This document shows, piece after piece, positions 45,501 through 55,639 of a stretch of DNA of 64,000 nt. How positions within the stretch are numbered: the first letter of the stretch is position 1; each line of letters opens with the position of its first letter. The translations under genes were made by a program, and so were the position numbers. The stretch lies in assembly GCA_037127255.1 (NCBI GenBank), contig JBANSL010000010.1, forward strand, positions 28,228,620-28,292,619, given 5' to 3'. This DNA is from Persicaria tinctoria. Its lineage: Eukaryota > Streptophyta > Magnoliopsida > Caryophyllales > Polygonaceae. The notes under the pieces were generated by a model, which was given only the letters and a program-made list of their open reading frames with translations, did no database searches and was not told the DNA's origin.

Positions 45501-46574
45501 TCATAGCAACTTGCCAGAGTTAAAGAATGCTTTGACAACCTTAATAACCGATGGACCCACAGTCTTCCAGTAGACTTGGAAGAAACCCGCTGACAAACCG
45601 TCAGGTCCCGGAGTTTTATTTGCTTTCATATAAAAAAGGGCATTTTTTATTTTCAGATTTGAAACTGGCCTAGTAAGCAGTAGATTATCTTGTGGAGTCA
45701 CCTCTTGGGAGATTACATGAAGCAATTCGTCAATCCTTTGCGAATGATCAACCGAGGAGCGGAATCTGTAAGTAAACTGTTGAAGAAACTGTTGTTTAAT
45801 AAAGTCTTGGTTAGACGATTGAAGACCACTCTCAAGAGTAATACTCCTTATGAATTTTTTTCTTCTTTTAATGGAGGCTACTCGGTGGAAGTACCCCGTA
45901 TTGGAGTCATTTAGTTTAACATGCTTGATCTTTGCTATTTGGCCCCGGTAACGCCTATGAAAATCTAGAAGTCGTTCCCGTTTATTGAGCAGTCGCCTCA
46001 TTATAATAAGGTCATTAGGAACACAGTTAGACACCAGTTTGGATTGTAAAGCTAATAGGGCCGCGTCAGTGGCCACAATTTGGTTGCTGATATTACCGAA
46101 GGATTTCTTGGGCCAGATTTTTGAAAGAGTTTTTAGCTGTGTGATTTTTTTAGTAAGTTTGAACATAAGGGAACCAGGCCGGTTAAGACGCCAAGCCTGC
46201 TTGAAAATATTATTATAATCTTCCCTTTTGGTCCATGCAAGCTCAAACCTAAAAGGCAGGTTACTACGCCGTACATCGTGACGAAAATCTGCCAAAATAG
46301 GAGCATGATCTGATCTAGTAAACGGGTGCACTTGTAAGCGAACATAATCATACCTAGATAAAAGGTCCGTTAGGATAAGAAGACGGTCAAGTCTTTCGAG
46401 ACAGTTGTCAGGACCCCCCTTCTTACGTTTCCAGGTAAACTCCCCTCCAAAAGAATGAACATCCTGCAGATCCAAATTGTTCTTAAGATGGTTTAGCCTT
46501 GTAAACCTCAAAGGAATCATCGAGGCACCGCCTACCTTATCTGTCGGGCAACCAATGTCATTTAAATCTCCCAT
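45501..46574 (-). pseudogene. LINE ORF2, endonuclease C-part and start of reverse transcriptase
   Basis: 357 codons begin MGDLNDIG (endonuclease motif GDLN), continue with FTWKRKKGG, LDRLL and SDHAPILADF (catalytic His), and reach NKTPGPDGLSAGFF at the start of reverse transcriptase. Two stops (near 46630 and 46620) separate it from the first part and a TGA separates it from the next. Confidence 0.88.
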
Positions 46575-46631
46575 TATACAAAAGGGCAGAGATAGTTTCT
46601 CAATGTAACTTGTAACAGTGTCCTAAAAAGC

Positions 46632-46991
46632 CTATTTCAGCCGGTTATCGGGAGAAGTGTAAACAATAATGAAAGCAATTGTAGAACCGCGGATATGTTC
46701 CGTGTAGTTAAAATGGATGAAATAGTGATTTGTAGAAATAAGATATATAGACCCTTGGGAAAACGGTAGATCCTTCCAAAGTAAACAAATTCCACCTGCG
46801 AAACCGATAACTGGATCAAAAGCGATGCCAGAGAAGCCACACTTTTTCCAAACAGCCTCCGCCAAAATTAAATTTGTTTTTGTTTCGAGAAGAGCGATAA
46901 CATTTATTGAGTTATTCTTGCAGAAGAAATCGATATTGGTCCAGAAATTACGACTCCGGATGCCACACGAATTCCATGTGCATAAATTCAT
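46632..46991 (-). pseudogene. LINE ORF2, endonuclease N-part
   Basis: MNLCTWNSCGIRSRNFWTNI is the usual start of plant LINE ORF2, with the AP-endonuclease Asn. LLETKTN carries the catalytic Glu and GFAGGICLLWKD follows. It ends in a stop at 46630. Confidence 0.88.
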
Positions 46992-47179
46992 GAAAAACTA
47001 TTGCAATAGTGTAACCCTTTGTAGGTGCGTGATCCTGAGATCGAACGATCCAAAAGTCTCATAAACTTATCATGTTGTTGCATAATATTAGGGAAAGAGG
47101 CCATTAGTACCCTCATAAGAGCTAACAAGAGGCAAGATGTACTTGTATGGTGAGTAATGCGAGAGTCGAAATAGATAAC

Positions 47180-48964
47180 TGACACGAGGAAAACCTGTCG
47201 TTGTTCTTGCCAAATAATACTCAAACTCACAACTAGTATAGTGTGTAAGCAAGAGGTCGATCCACAGGGAAATCTACTCAATTCAAGTGCAAGTCTAATC
47301 GCTAATAGAGAATATGAGGGGTTTTTTATGTGAAAAAGATCCGCCTTTTATCAAAGCGGAAGCAAGCAAACAAAGTAAATTGGTTTTAGAATGCAGTGGA
47401 GAGAAATAGGTTCACCTACAATTTATCACTTCGATTGATGAATCCGATCCTTGTTTCAGCTTCTAGTTCTTGCCTTTTCCTATCAACCTAGAGATAGCAT
47501 TAAGAGTATGAATTAACCAAGGTACATATAATATCAAGCTACGAGTCGATATTCAACATGTATTCAACTTCCTACACATCCATTTAGTCCTACGAGTCCT
47601 AAAGGGATATGATTGCCACTTGGGTTAAGGTTCGCTACGAGAAATCTGCAAAACCCTAGCAATTGAATGAATCTACTCTAACTCGTTGATCATGCCAGAG
47701 AGAATAAGACACATTTAAGGAATTAAGCATAAAGAAGTCAAAACATTGGAATAGGAATAAGAACTAGATTAAGAAACTCACAATTCAACAATCAAAGATC
47801 CAAAATGTAGGCGAAACCTTGAGAGTTTAGTTGCTCATTCTCAACGCCGCTCTCAACAATTGAATAAAGTGCATAAGGTAAGTGAAAGAATAAACTAGAA
47901 AAGTCTTAAATAGCTTCTAACAAGTCGGCCAAAACATAAACAAAAAACCCTATTTAAATTCTGGAACTGAACGGCGCGTTTCTGCGAGGGCCGCGGGGCA
48001 GCCAACCTAGGCCGCGGGGCGGCCGGCGATTGCGAAGTCGCTCGTCAGAGATTTGGGCCGCGGGGCGGCTTTTACTGTTCACATCGATTTTTCTGTTTGG
48101 AATTTGGTCTTGATGTCAACACGAAAGTTGTAGATCTTGAAGAGAGATTTACAACGCATGGTTATAATAGTCAATCGGACCACCGAGGCCTCCAGAAAGT
48201 GCGAAACAAGTTCAGCATGTCTGGCGATAATTTTTGCTGACTTGTTATTCACTTAGGCTCTCGAAATTCGACTCCGCTCCCATGCTCTTCACTTTTCTTC
48301 CTCAACATGAATCTTCCTTCATCCAAGAGTCTCCTCATTCCTCGTCGGATCCACCTTTACCTGAAATTAACCATAAAATTGCATAGATTGTGATCCTTGT
48401 TTCAGCTTCTAGTTTTTGCCTTTTCCTATCAACCTAGAGATAGCATTAAGAGTATGAATTAACCAAGGTACATATAATATCAAGCTACGAGTCGATATTC
48501 AACATGTATTCAACTTCCTACACATCCAATTAGTCTTACGAGTCCTAAAGGGATATGATTGCTACTTGGGTTAAGGTTCACTACGAGGAATCTGCAAAAC
48601 CCTAGGAATTGAATGAATCTACTCTAACTAGTTGATCAGGCCAGAGAGAATAAAACACATTCAAGGAATTAAGCATAAAGAAGTCAAAACATTGGAATAG
48701 GAATAAGAAGTAGATTAAGAAATTCACAATTCGACTCCGCTCCCGTGCTTTTCACTTTTCTTCCTCAACATGAATCTTCCTTCATCCAAGAGTCTCCTCA
48801 TTCCTCGTCGGATCCACCTTTACCTGAAATTAACAATAAAATTGCATAGATTCTGACTCTTCAAACATCACCGGTAAACATGTAATTGTAACTAAAATAT
48901 GCACTATTCACAACTAAACTATGCTAAATGTAATCTATAATGCAATACTAAACATGCTCTATCA
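47180..48964 (-). repeat. 3' LTR with partial internal duplication
   Basis: 1785 bp against 1410 bp for its partner. After the shared TTGCATAGATT at 48389 it jumps back to GATCCTTGTTTCAGC and repeats about 340 bp of LTR sequence, then skips ahead at AATTC to GACTCCGCTCCC and runs to the end. It lacks a segment of about 95 bp present in the 5' LTR at 51985-52075. Confidence 0.85.
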
Positions 48965-48985
48965 AATTCCCCCACACTTGAACCT
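48965..48985 (-). promoter_or_regulatory. Polypurine tract of the LTR element
   Basis: On the minus strand AAGTGTGGGGGAATT lies directly before the LTR start TGATAGAGC, preceded by an AAGAACAAGC module like that of the element at 1-5000. Confidence 0.7.
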
Positions 48986-50832
48986 TTGCTTGTTCTTAAG
49001 CAATAGAAAACTCAACTCTGCAGCCCCACATAATAGCAATTCATGTATCCGCCTCAATAATCTTTAAGTGCATGAAAAACTAGCAAACACAATAGATTAA
49101 CAACATCATAGCACATAATTGCAATAATCAATGAAATCAGGCAACCATATCCATTCTAGACCTCACATGGAATATGTGTTTCACTCTCGCTCAAGTGTTT
49201 AGGGTTAAATGTTTACGCTCAAACCTCAATCTTCAAAAGCTTAGCTACAATAGTCTTTCACTAGTGTTCTAGCTCTCCACCGCTGGTGACTCTTCACACA
49301 ACAAAAATCATGAGGTCTTTTAATTGGGTTGTAATGGGGGCAAATGTAGAAAATATAAGGTATGGAACAATTTAGGCCATGTGGTGCTCATAATCCGGGA
49401 ACTAAGGAAGCGACCAAATCATAAAACCACTCATAAACCCATCATACCATAACTCTACAATGTCATACAACACCAATCTCAAGCATAAAACTTTACAAAC
49501 CATACTCAACTCACTCCTTTATTCTTTCTCTCTTTTTTTTTTCTTTTTTTTTCATGCTATATCAAATGATTTTCCTTGACTTTTGCCCCTAAGTGAATTT
49601 TATTCTCCTTAGGTCCCAAGTAATGAATGTACTAGCAAGAATCAAACATCTCATAATTGTACCTCAAACATACAATCCACCACTAAAACCATCATCCACA
49701 ATATAAATATTCACCAAAAATGCTAATTCCTGGATGGGGTCATGCTATATATCATTGGATATGGAAAACTTTTGTGGAGCTACAAAAGAATAGGCAATAG
49801 GCTCAAATTGGCTTCAAGCATAGGACCATATGTAAGGTGAAATAAAGTCAAATAGGGCTAATAAAGGTGCCTCAATCATGTTTAAGTCATGTGCAGAAGT
49901 CATAATATGCAGTCTTGAAAAAAATATCTAAATGCAAGTCAAAGAGGAAGAAATTAAAGAGAGTACACTCAACAAGCAAGAGGACTAAATCAAGTGCAGT
50001 CCTGAATAGGCTAAAATAAGCTCACCAGGTTATGTCTAGAACTTCAAGGTCACCCAAAATTTCAAGATCTTATGTGCTCAATCATTAAACAATCATGCTC
50101 ACCAAATAGTATAGAAAATATATATCGAAGGTTTCCACAATCCAAGCACATCATGGGGCATAAATCTCAATAGATAGAATAGAGGACAAACAACATCCAT
50201 ATGGGAAAATAAGACCTAATCCTAACAATGCAATTTATAAATAACTGATTTTTATTTTTATTTTTTGGGATTTTTTTAAAGACTGGCATGTTGATATGCA
50301 ATATAAACTAAAAACAAAAATAAAAATGCAAACTCAAAATAAACATGCAATCCTATCATACCATGAGATTCTCCCCCCCCCCCCCCCCCCCCCCACACAC
50401 ACACACTTAAATCAGGCATTGTCCTCAATGACATAAAAGACAACAAAAGATAAAAATATGAAGGAAAGAAAGAAAAACTGACTTTTTCACTGCGGTGGGG
50501 GAAAGTTAGGATAGGGAACATTTCAATCCTGTCAGAGGCCGTGGGGCGGCTGAGGACACAACCTAGTCTCGGGGCGGCTTTTCTCCCTGCGGTGTTAGCT
50601 TCCTACCACCGAACAAAACCAAAACTAGTCTTGGGTTGCCTCCCACAGCGCCTTTGGTTACCGTCGTTGGCTCGACAGTTTATTCATCCACTCATTCAAG
50701 ACTCAAGCAGAGATCGTTAGCGCCTCAAAAGCAAATCAAACTCTCGTGCCCAACCGATATTCAAATGCACACTAAAGATGAAACAATTGGTAATTAAAAA
50801 TATAGCAATGAGAACCATTACCAACTTACCCT
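48986..50832 (-). other. Non-coding internal region of the LTR element
   Basis: No coding sequence. Blocks at 49560-49810 match, in reverse complement, 2870-3200 of the first LTR element. A second polypurine-like module lies at 50373-50428, containing a run of 22 C followed by AC repeats on the + strand. Confidence 0.6.
50373..50405. repeat. (C)22 and (AC)n tract
   Basis: 22 consecutive C and about five AC units; on the minus strand a G run inside a GAGGACAATGC module that resembles the polypurine tract region. Confidence 0.9.
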
Positions 50833-51546
50833 TCATTCGAGCTTGATTCTCCCTCGCGGGTATGTAGGACTACCAACACAGTTATGTCGGTGGTTTGTTG
50901 AAGAAGTGGCTCCATGGATCGACATATTCACCAAAATCTCCCAATTTGCAAAAAGTACCAGTTTTTTGTTCGGAAACCACATAAATGGAGGGAGCATCGG
51001 AACATACTCAATCTCTAGGGACGTCTCCTGAGATTTCGTCTTGCTAACCACTAGATGCTCTTCTTCATTATCAGAGAATTCATCGTTGCTTGCATCTTGG
51101 CTTTCCTCAAGTTGAGGAATAGAACATTGCTGAACTACCAACTCCTTCAATGTTTGAGAAAGTCGGATAATTGCTTCCCCATTTTGATTCACTATCTCAC
51201 GTAATTGCCTTATTTGCTCCATCGAGACAATGGTTGAATCCTCCATGGACGGGTTGGAGAACTCCATTGGTTGAAACGTCGAAGTGTAGGATTCTTCCTC
51301 CGCCGATTGGTTACCCATGTAGCAGAGAAGATCTCGTAATCCCGACACTTCTAAACCAGCAAAGCTTCCATTGTTTATGGACCTGACAAGTTCTCGAGTC
51401 TCAGGAGCCATGCCCTCAAAAACGCAAAGCACCACATCTCGCAAACTATCTTGGAAACCCCGTGAATAACGGATGTCAAATAAAATTTTCACTCTAGTAA
51501 GGTAATTGTGAAAATACTCTCCCTGAAACTGCCATAACTTCAACAT
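50833..51546 (-). pseudogene. Truncated gag of the LTR element
   Basis: 237 codons begin MLKLWQFQGEYFHNYLTRVK, the retroelement gag core (FQGE, then Tyr and a basic residue), and continue VFEGMAPETRELVRSINNGS, LRDLLCYMGNQSAEEE and a Gln/Glu-rich linker (EQIRQLREIV, QLEESQD). A stop lies just upstream of the Met, so the N-terminal part is lost. No zinc knuckle, protease or polymerase follows. Gag would form the particle shell; this version is probably not functional. Confidence 0.75.
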
Positions 51547-51658
51547 CTAGAAATATTAGCAATAAGGTATCGTGAACCGTAAGATAGGTCCACGACGGGG
51601 TTAGATGTAAATATATACAAAAGTTAGCGATAAAAAAACACAAGAAAGTGATAAGAAA

Positions 51659-51676
51659 TCCCCGGCAACGGCGCCA
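51659..51676 (-). other. Primer binding site, tRNA-Asp
   Basis: On the + strand the 18 bases TCCCCGGCAACGGCGCCA equal the 3' end of plant tRNA-Asp including CCA, four bases from the LTR. Athila-type Ty3 elements use this primer. Confidence 0.9.
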
Positions 51677-51680
51677 AATT

Positions 51681-53090
51681 TGACAAGAGGAAAACTTGTC
51701 GTTGTTCTTGCCAAAGAATACTCAAACTCACAACTAGTATAGTGTGTAAGCAAGAGGTCGATCCACAAGGAAATCTACTCAATTCAAGTGCAAGTCTAAT
51801 CGCTAATAGAGAATATGAGGGTTTTTGATGTGAAAAAGATCCGCCTTTTATCAAAGCGGAAGCAAGCAAACAAAGTAAATTGGTTTTAGAATGCAATGGA
51901 GAGAAATAGGTTCACCTACAATTTATCAATTCGATTGATGAATTCGATCCTTGTTTCAGCTTCTAGTTCTTGCCTTTTCCTATCAATGTCCTTGTCCAGA
52001 TCTTAGGTAGATTACTAGTCATACGAGTCCTAGCAACCCTTATCTCTAAATAACCCTAACACGGTTAAGATTCAACCTAGAGATAGCATTAAGAGTATGA
52101 ATTAACCAAGGTACATATAATATGAAGCTACGAGTCGATATTCAACATGTATTCAACTTCCTACACATCCAATTAGTCCTACGAGTCCTAAAGGGATATG
52201 ATTGCCACTTGGGTTAAGGTTCACTACGAGGAATCTGCAAAACCCTAGCAATTGAATGAATCTACTCTAACTAGTTGATCAGGCCAGAGAGAATAAAACA
52301 CATTCAAGGAATTAAGCATAAAGAAGTCAAAACATTGGAATAGGAATAAGAAGTAGATTAAGAAATTCACAATTCAACAATCAAAGATCCAAACTGTAAG
52401 CGAAACCTTGAGAGTTTAGTTGCTCATGCTCAACGGCGCTCTCAACAATTGAATAAAGTGCATAAGGTAAGTGAAAGAATAAACTAGAAAAGTGTTAAAT
52501 AGGTTCTAACAAGTCGGCCAAAACATAAACAAAAAACCCTAATTAAAGTCTAGAACTTAACGGCGCGTTTCTGTGAGGGACGCGGGGCAGCCAACCCAGG
52601 CCGCGGGGCGGCCGGCGATTGCGAAGTTGCTCGTCAGAGGTTCGGGTCGCGGGGCGGCTTTTACTGTTCACAGCGATTTTTCTGTTTGGAATTTGGTCTC
52701 GATCTCAACAAGAAAGTTGTAGATCTCGAAGAGATCTTTCAAACGCATGGTTATAATAGTCAATCGCACCATCGAGGCCTCCAGAAAGTGCGAAACAAGT
52801 TCAGCATGTCTGGCAACAACTTTTGCTGACTTGTTATTCACTTAGGCTCTCGAAATTCGACTCCGCTCCCTTGCTCTTCACTTTTCTTCCTCAACTTGAA
52901 TCTTCCTTCATCCAAGAGTCTCCTCATTCCTTGTCGGATCCACCTTTACCTGAAATTAACCATAAAATTGCATAGATTCCGACTCTTCCAACATCACCAG
53001 TAAACATGTAATTGTAACTAAAATATGCACTATTCACAACTAAACTATGCTAAATGTAATCTATAATGAAATACTAAACATGCTCTATCA
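51681..53090 (-). repeat. 5' LTR of the Athila-like element
   Basis: 1410 bp, from TGATAGAGCATG (minus strand, 53090) to TCTTGTCA (51681). It contains a GC-rich part with GGCCGCGGGGCGGCC near 52600 and a CTACGAGTCCTAAAGGG block. It retains the 95-bp segment missing in the 3' LTR. Confidence 0.9.
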
Positions 53091-53095
53091 ATAAT

Positions 53096-54246
53096 CCCTA
53101 AATTAAAAGACCTTATGAGGATGACAAAGTCCCAAAGAAAGAATTGAGATCGCAGTACGACCAAAATTCAAATGAAAAGATTCAAGAAGGGAGTGTTAGA
53201 GTATTCCAAAGTGCAGACAATACACAAAGGGTCATGTGTTGCCACATAAAATTGACCTAGAGGGTTGATTACAACAGTCCAAACAACCATACATGGAGCA
53301 TAAATTTGTATAAATAAACTGGTAAACAAAACCCCTAAGTAGCCCTTAGAAGACAACTGTAGGCGAGCAGAACCGATGGACATCCACCACAACGGATGAA
53401 CAAGACATAGGGGGATGCGTGGAGACCTCGCATAGACCGTACTTGACATGTCGAAACCCGGAGCTTCCCAAGAAAATCGGCGAAAAGCCACCTTACAAAA
53501 GAGGAAACGGATTGTAAAGAAAGCAAAATCAGCGATAAGAAACTTAGACAAGGGGGAGCAATACACCATTTTACACGGCATAAAAATGATAATGAGAGAT
53601 TAGCTTAAGTCATCCTTTGAGATATAATGGGAATTGTAGTTCTCAATGCATATTGTAGTATGAAAATATCTAGTGTGTTGCTGGTAAGCAAAGGAGACAA
53701 ACGAAATGGGTGGAGAAAAACGAGAGACGCATACCAGACTTTGATAAGCAGAAACTGCACTAGAAGAAACGGATCGCCTAATGAAAGAAGGCAAATATCG
53801 AATAATGTTGAGAGCACTCCTGCACGAGGACCACCTGAGAAGACAAGAAAGGAAACAAGTAGTCCGAGAAGAAAAAAACAAATAATAGTAAAGTAAAACC
53901 AAAGAGATGAGGGCAAGTAGCCAAATCACAAGCTATCCAGAGAACATTGAAACACAATGCAGTAATACAAAAATAAACCCCAATTTCATAAGGCATGCCG
54001 ACAAGGCAGCAGCAACCAGCATTAGAAAAATACATACTCCTACCAAGGGAGATCAAAAACCGACAATGGGCAAACACAATCCCATTCCCACCCCAAGCAC
54101 CAAACCAAGCACACCCCAAAGCCACACGGCAAAAGCAAATAAACGACAGCAAAACACACAACAAAATATTGGGGTTGTAATTCATAAGAAAACTATTTTT
54201 TAGACTTCTTCAGAAGCGATGAGGTTGAGTCTTCCGAAGGCTTATC
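53096..54246 (-). other. Inter-ORF region of the LINE
   Basis: Between ORF1 and ORF2 the minus strand is T-rich and its hydrophobic frames (for example across 53778-54185) show no known motif, so I do not call them genes. Together with 46992-47174 it forms one inter-ORF region that the LTR element has split. Confidence 0.6.
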
Positions 54247-55617
54247 CTAACGGCGCTTGCCGATCTCCAACGTAGCGGATGGAGAGCTGATCCCAAGCCT
54301 GCCAAGGCGAGTGCTGACCGAGCGAGAGGTAGAAGACGAACCAAGTGACTGATAAGAATCTTCCGAGGAAGCTCTAGTCGGCACAGACCCCTCTGGAGGA
54401 GCCACAGTCGGCTGCTTGGGATCAACCTCCACAGCCTGCACAGTTGGAAGGATGGTGGCACTAAGCGAGGGGCAAACCACCAAAACCGAGCCACACCAGC
54501 CCAAGGCGTCATCATCAGAAGAGGGGAGCATCCCATCTGCTTTGCCAGCCAGTACTTGGGTCGAAGCGACCACATCCACTTTCACCGAAGCATCCTTAGA
54601 AGGAACAAGAGAATTTGCAGAAGAGACAAACTCAACCACAATTCCCTTGACGCCCGCCATATACGGCTTGATACTAGCCTTCATCGAGCCATTACTCCCC
54701 TTGGGGCCAACCTTGGTCCAATCCAGTTCATCCGATGAACCCAAGCCCTCCTCCGGGCATGAGATACATACCTTGCTAATCGGAGGTTTTGGTTTGTTAA
54801 TGCGACCAGGGCAATCGTCATAGAGATGAGAGAACTTACCATAAAAGCCACAACCTTTAGGAAAATCCTCATAGTACACTCTCAATGGCACTGGCTTGGC
54901 ATCTTCATCTGGGATGACAATCTCCCCAACAATCTTCTCGAGAGCCACATTAATACTTAATTTAGTAAAATCATCCCGAATTTTCTGGTGGGACAGTTTA
55001 TCAAAACGGATAAAAGAACCCACATTGAAACGCTTAAGGATAACAACCAAAGCTTCCTTACTAATGAATTCAGCAGACAAATTAGGAGTTCTAGCCCAAA
55101 GATCAACATGAGTAACCCCATCAGTGGAGGGATCAAAATTAGAGAACCACTTAAGGAGAACAAACAATTTCCCATTAAAATGATAAGGGCGCTCATCCCA
55201 CACCCTCTTAAGATCAGGGAGATTGACAAAACGGGCTTCAAACCAACCAAACGAGCGATCGACAATCTCAACAGAACCCGCACAGTGTCTCCACTCGCTG
55301 CGGATCCTAAGCTTGAGCTCATTGAGATCAGAAAAACCACCATAGATAGTACCAAATAAAGTTCTTTGATTAGAAAGGAGAACGACCTTACGAATTTCAA
55401 CAAGTTTGTTGAAAAAATCCGATTGATCAGCTAGGGCCGACGCCTCATCAGGCTCCTCCGGATCGACCTCGGGCAGCACACCCTTACCCTTCTCAGCAGC
55501 AGAGAGCAGCAGAGAACTTTGGCACAGGAGGGCGACTGCCGGAGGTGGACACCGGAGCTGCAGAGGGAGGATTATACTCAGTGGTGGGGCTGTGGGTGTT
55601 CGGGAGTGCTCCAACAC
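54247..55617 (-). CDS. LINE ORF1 (DUF4283, damaged zinc knuckle)
   Basis: A 456-codon frame, still open. Residues about 75-240 form a DUF4283 nucleic-acid-binding domain (FNKLVEIRKVV, NQRTLFGTIYG, FGWFEARFVNLPDLKRVWDE, FNGKLFVLLKWFSNFDPS, VDLWARTPNLSAEF). A CCHC-type knuckle follows, but reads CGFYGKFSHLYDDC, with Tyr where the second Cys should be. The tail is Ser/Pro-rich. ORF1 packages LINE RNA. The Met at 55617 lies almost at the element's 5' end; the true start may be further in, before DUF4283. Confidence 0.8.
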   Translation of the reverse strand: MLEHSRTPTAPPLSIILPLQLRCPPPAVALLCQSSLLLSAAEKGKGVLPEVDPEEPDEASALADQSDFFNKLVEIRKVVLLSNQRTLFGTIYGGFSDLNELKLRIRSEWRHCAGSVEIVDRSFGWFEARFVNLPDLKRVWDERPYHFNGKLFVLLKWFSNFDPSTDGVTHVDLWARTPNLSAEFISKEALVVILKRFNVGSFIRFDKLSHQKIRDDFTKLSINVALEKIVGEIVIPDEDAKPVPLRVYYEDFPKGCGFYGKFSHLYDDCPGRINKPKPPISKVCISCPEEGLGSSDELDWTKVGPKGSNGSMKASIKPYMAGVKGIVVEFVSSANSLVPSKDASVKVDVVASTQVLAGKADGMLPSSDDDALGWCGSVLVVCPSLSATILPTVQAVEVDPKQPTVAPPEGSVPTRASSEDSYQSLGSSSTSRSVSTRLGRLGISSPSATLEIGKRR

Positions 55618-55639
55618 CCCCCGGGAAGTACACTTCTTA

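Larger units (their letters stand above)
47180..53090 (-). mobile_element. Complete non-autonomous Athila-like LTR retrotransposon
   Basis: On the minus strand the order is 5' LTR (53090-51681), tRNA-Asp primer site (51676-51659), gag fragment (51546-50833), long non-coding region, polypurine tract (about 48985-48965) and 3' LTR (48964-47180). LTRs start TG and end CA. Target duplication is ATAAC (47175-47179) and ATAAT (53091-53095), one mismatch. There is no pol, so reverse transcriptase and integrase must come from another element. It sits in the inter-ORF part of a LINE. The LTRs are alike base by base but differ by indels. Confidence 0.9.
41406..55620 (-). mobile_element. Near full-length L1-type LINE, split by two LTR insertions
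   Basis: Reading right to left: ORF1 (55617-54247), an inter-ORF region (54246-53096), the 5.9-kb LTR element (53090-47180), then ORF2 from 46991 through endonuclease, reverse transcriptase, the solo LTR (43870-42610), zf-RVT and RNase H to 41430, ending in an A tail (T run 41406-41415). Without the insertions it is about 7 kb, the usual size of plant L1 elements. Several stops and shifts show that it is dead. Confidence 0.88.

Noticed and set aside
53168..54203. Hydrophobic minus-strand and Lys-rich plus-strand frames between LINE ORF1 and ORF2
   Set aside because: T-rich inter-ORF sequence; no known domain, frames overlap in several phases.
54416..55359. Plus-strand frames opposite LINE ORF1
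   Set aside because: Shadows of ORF1, which carries DUF4283 motifs on the minus strand.
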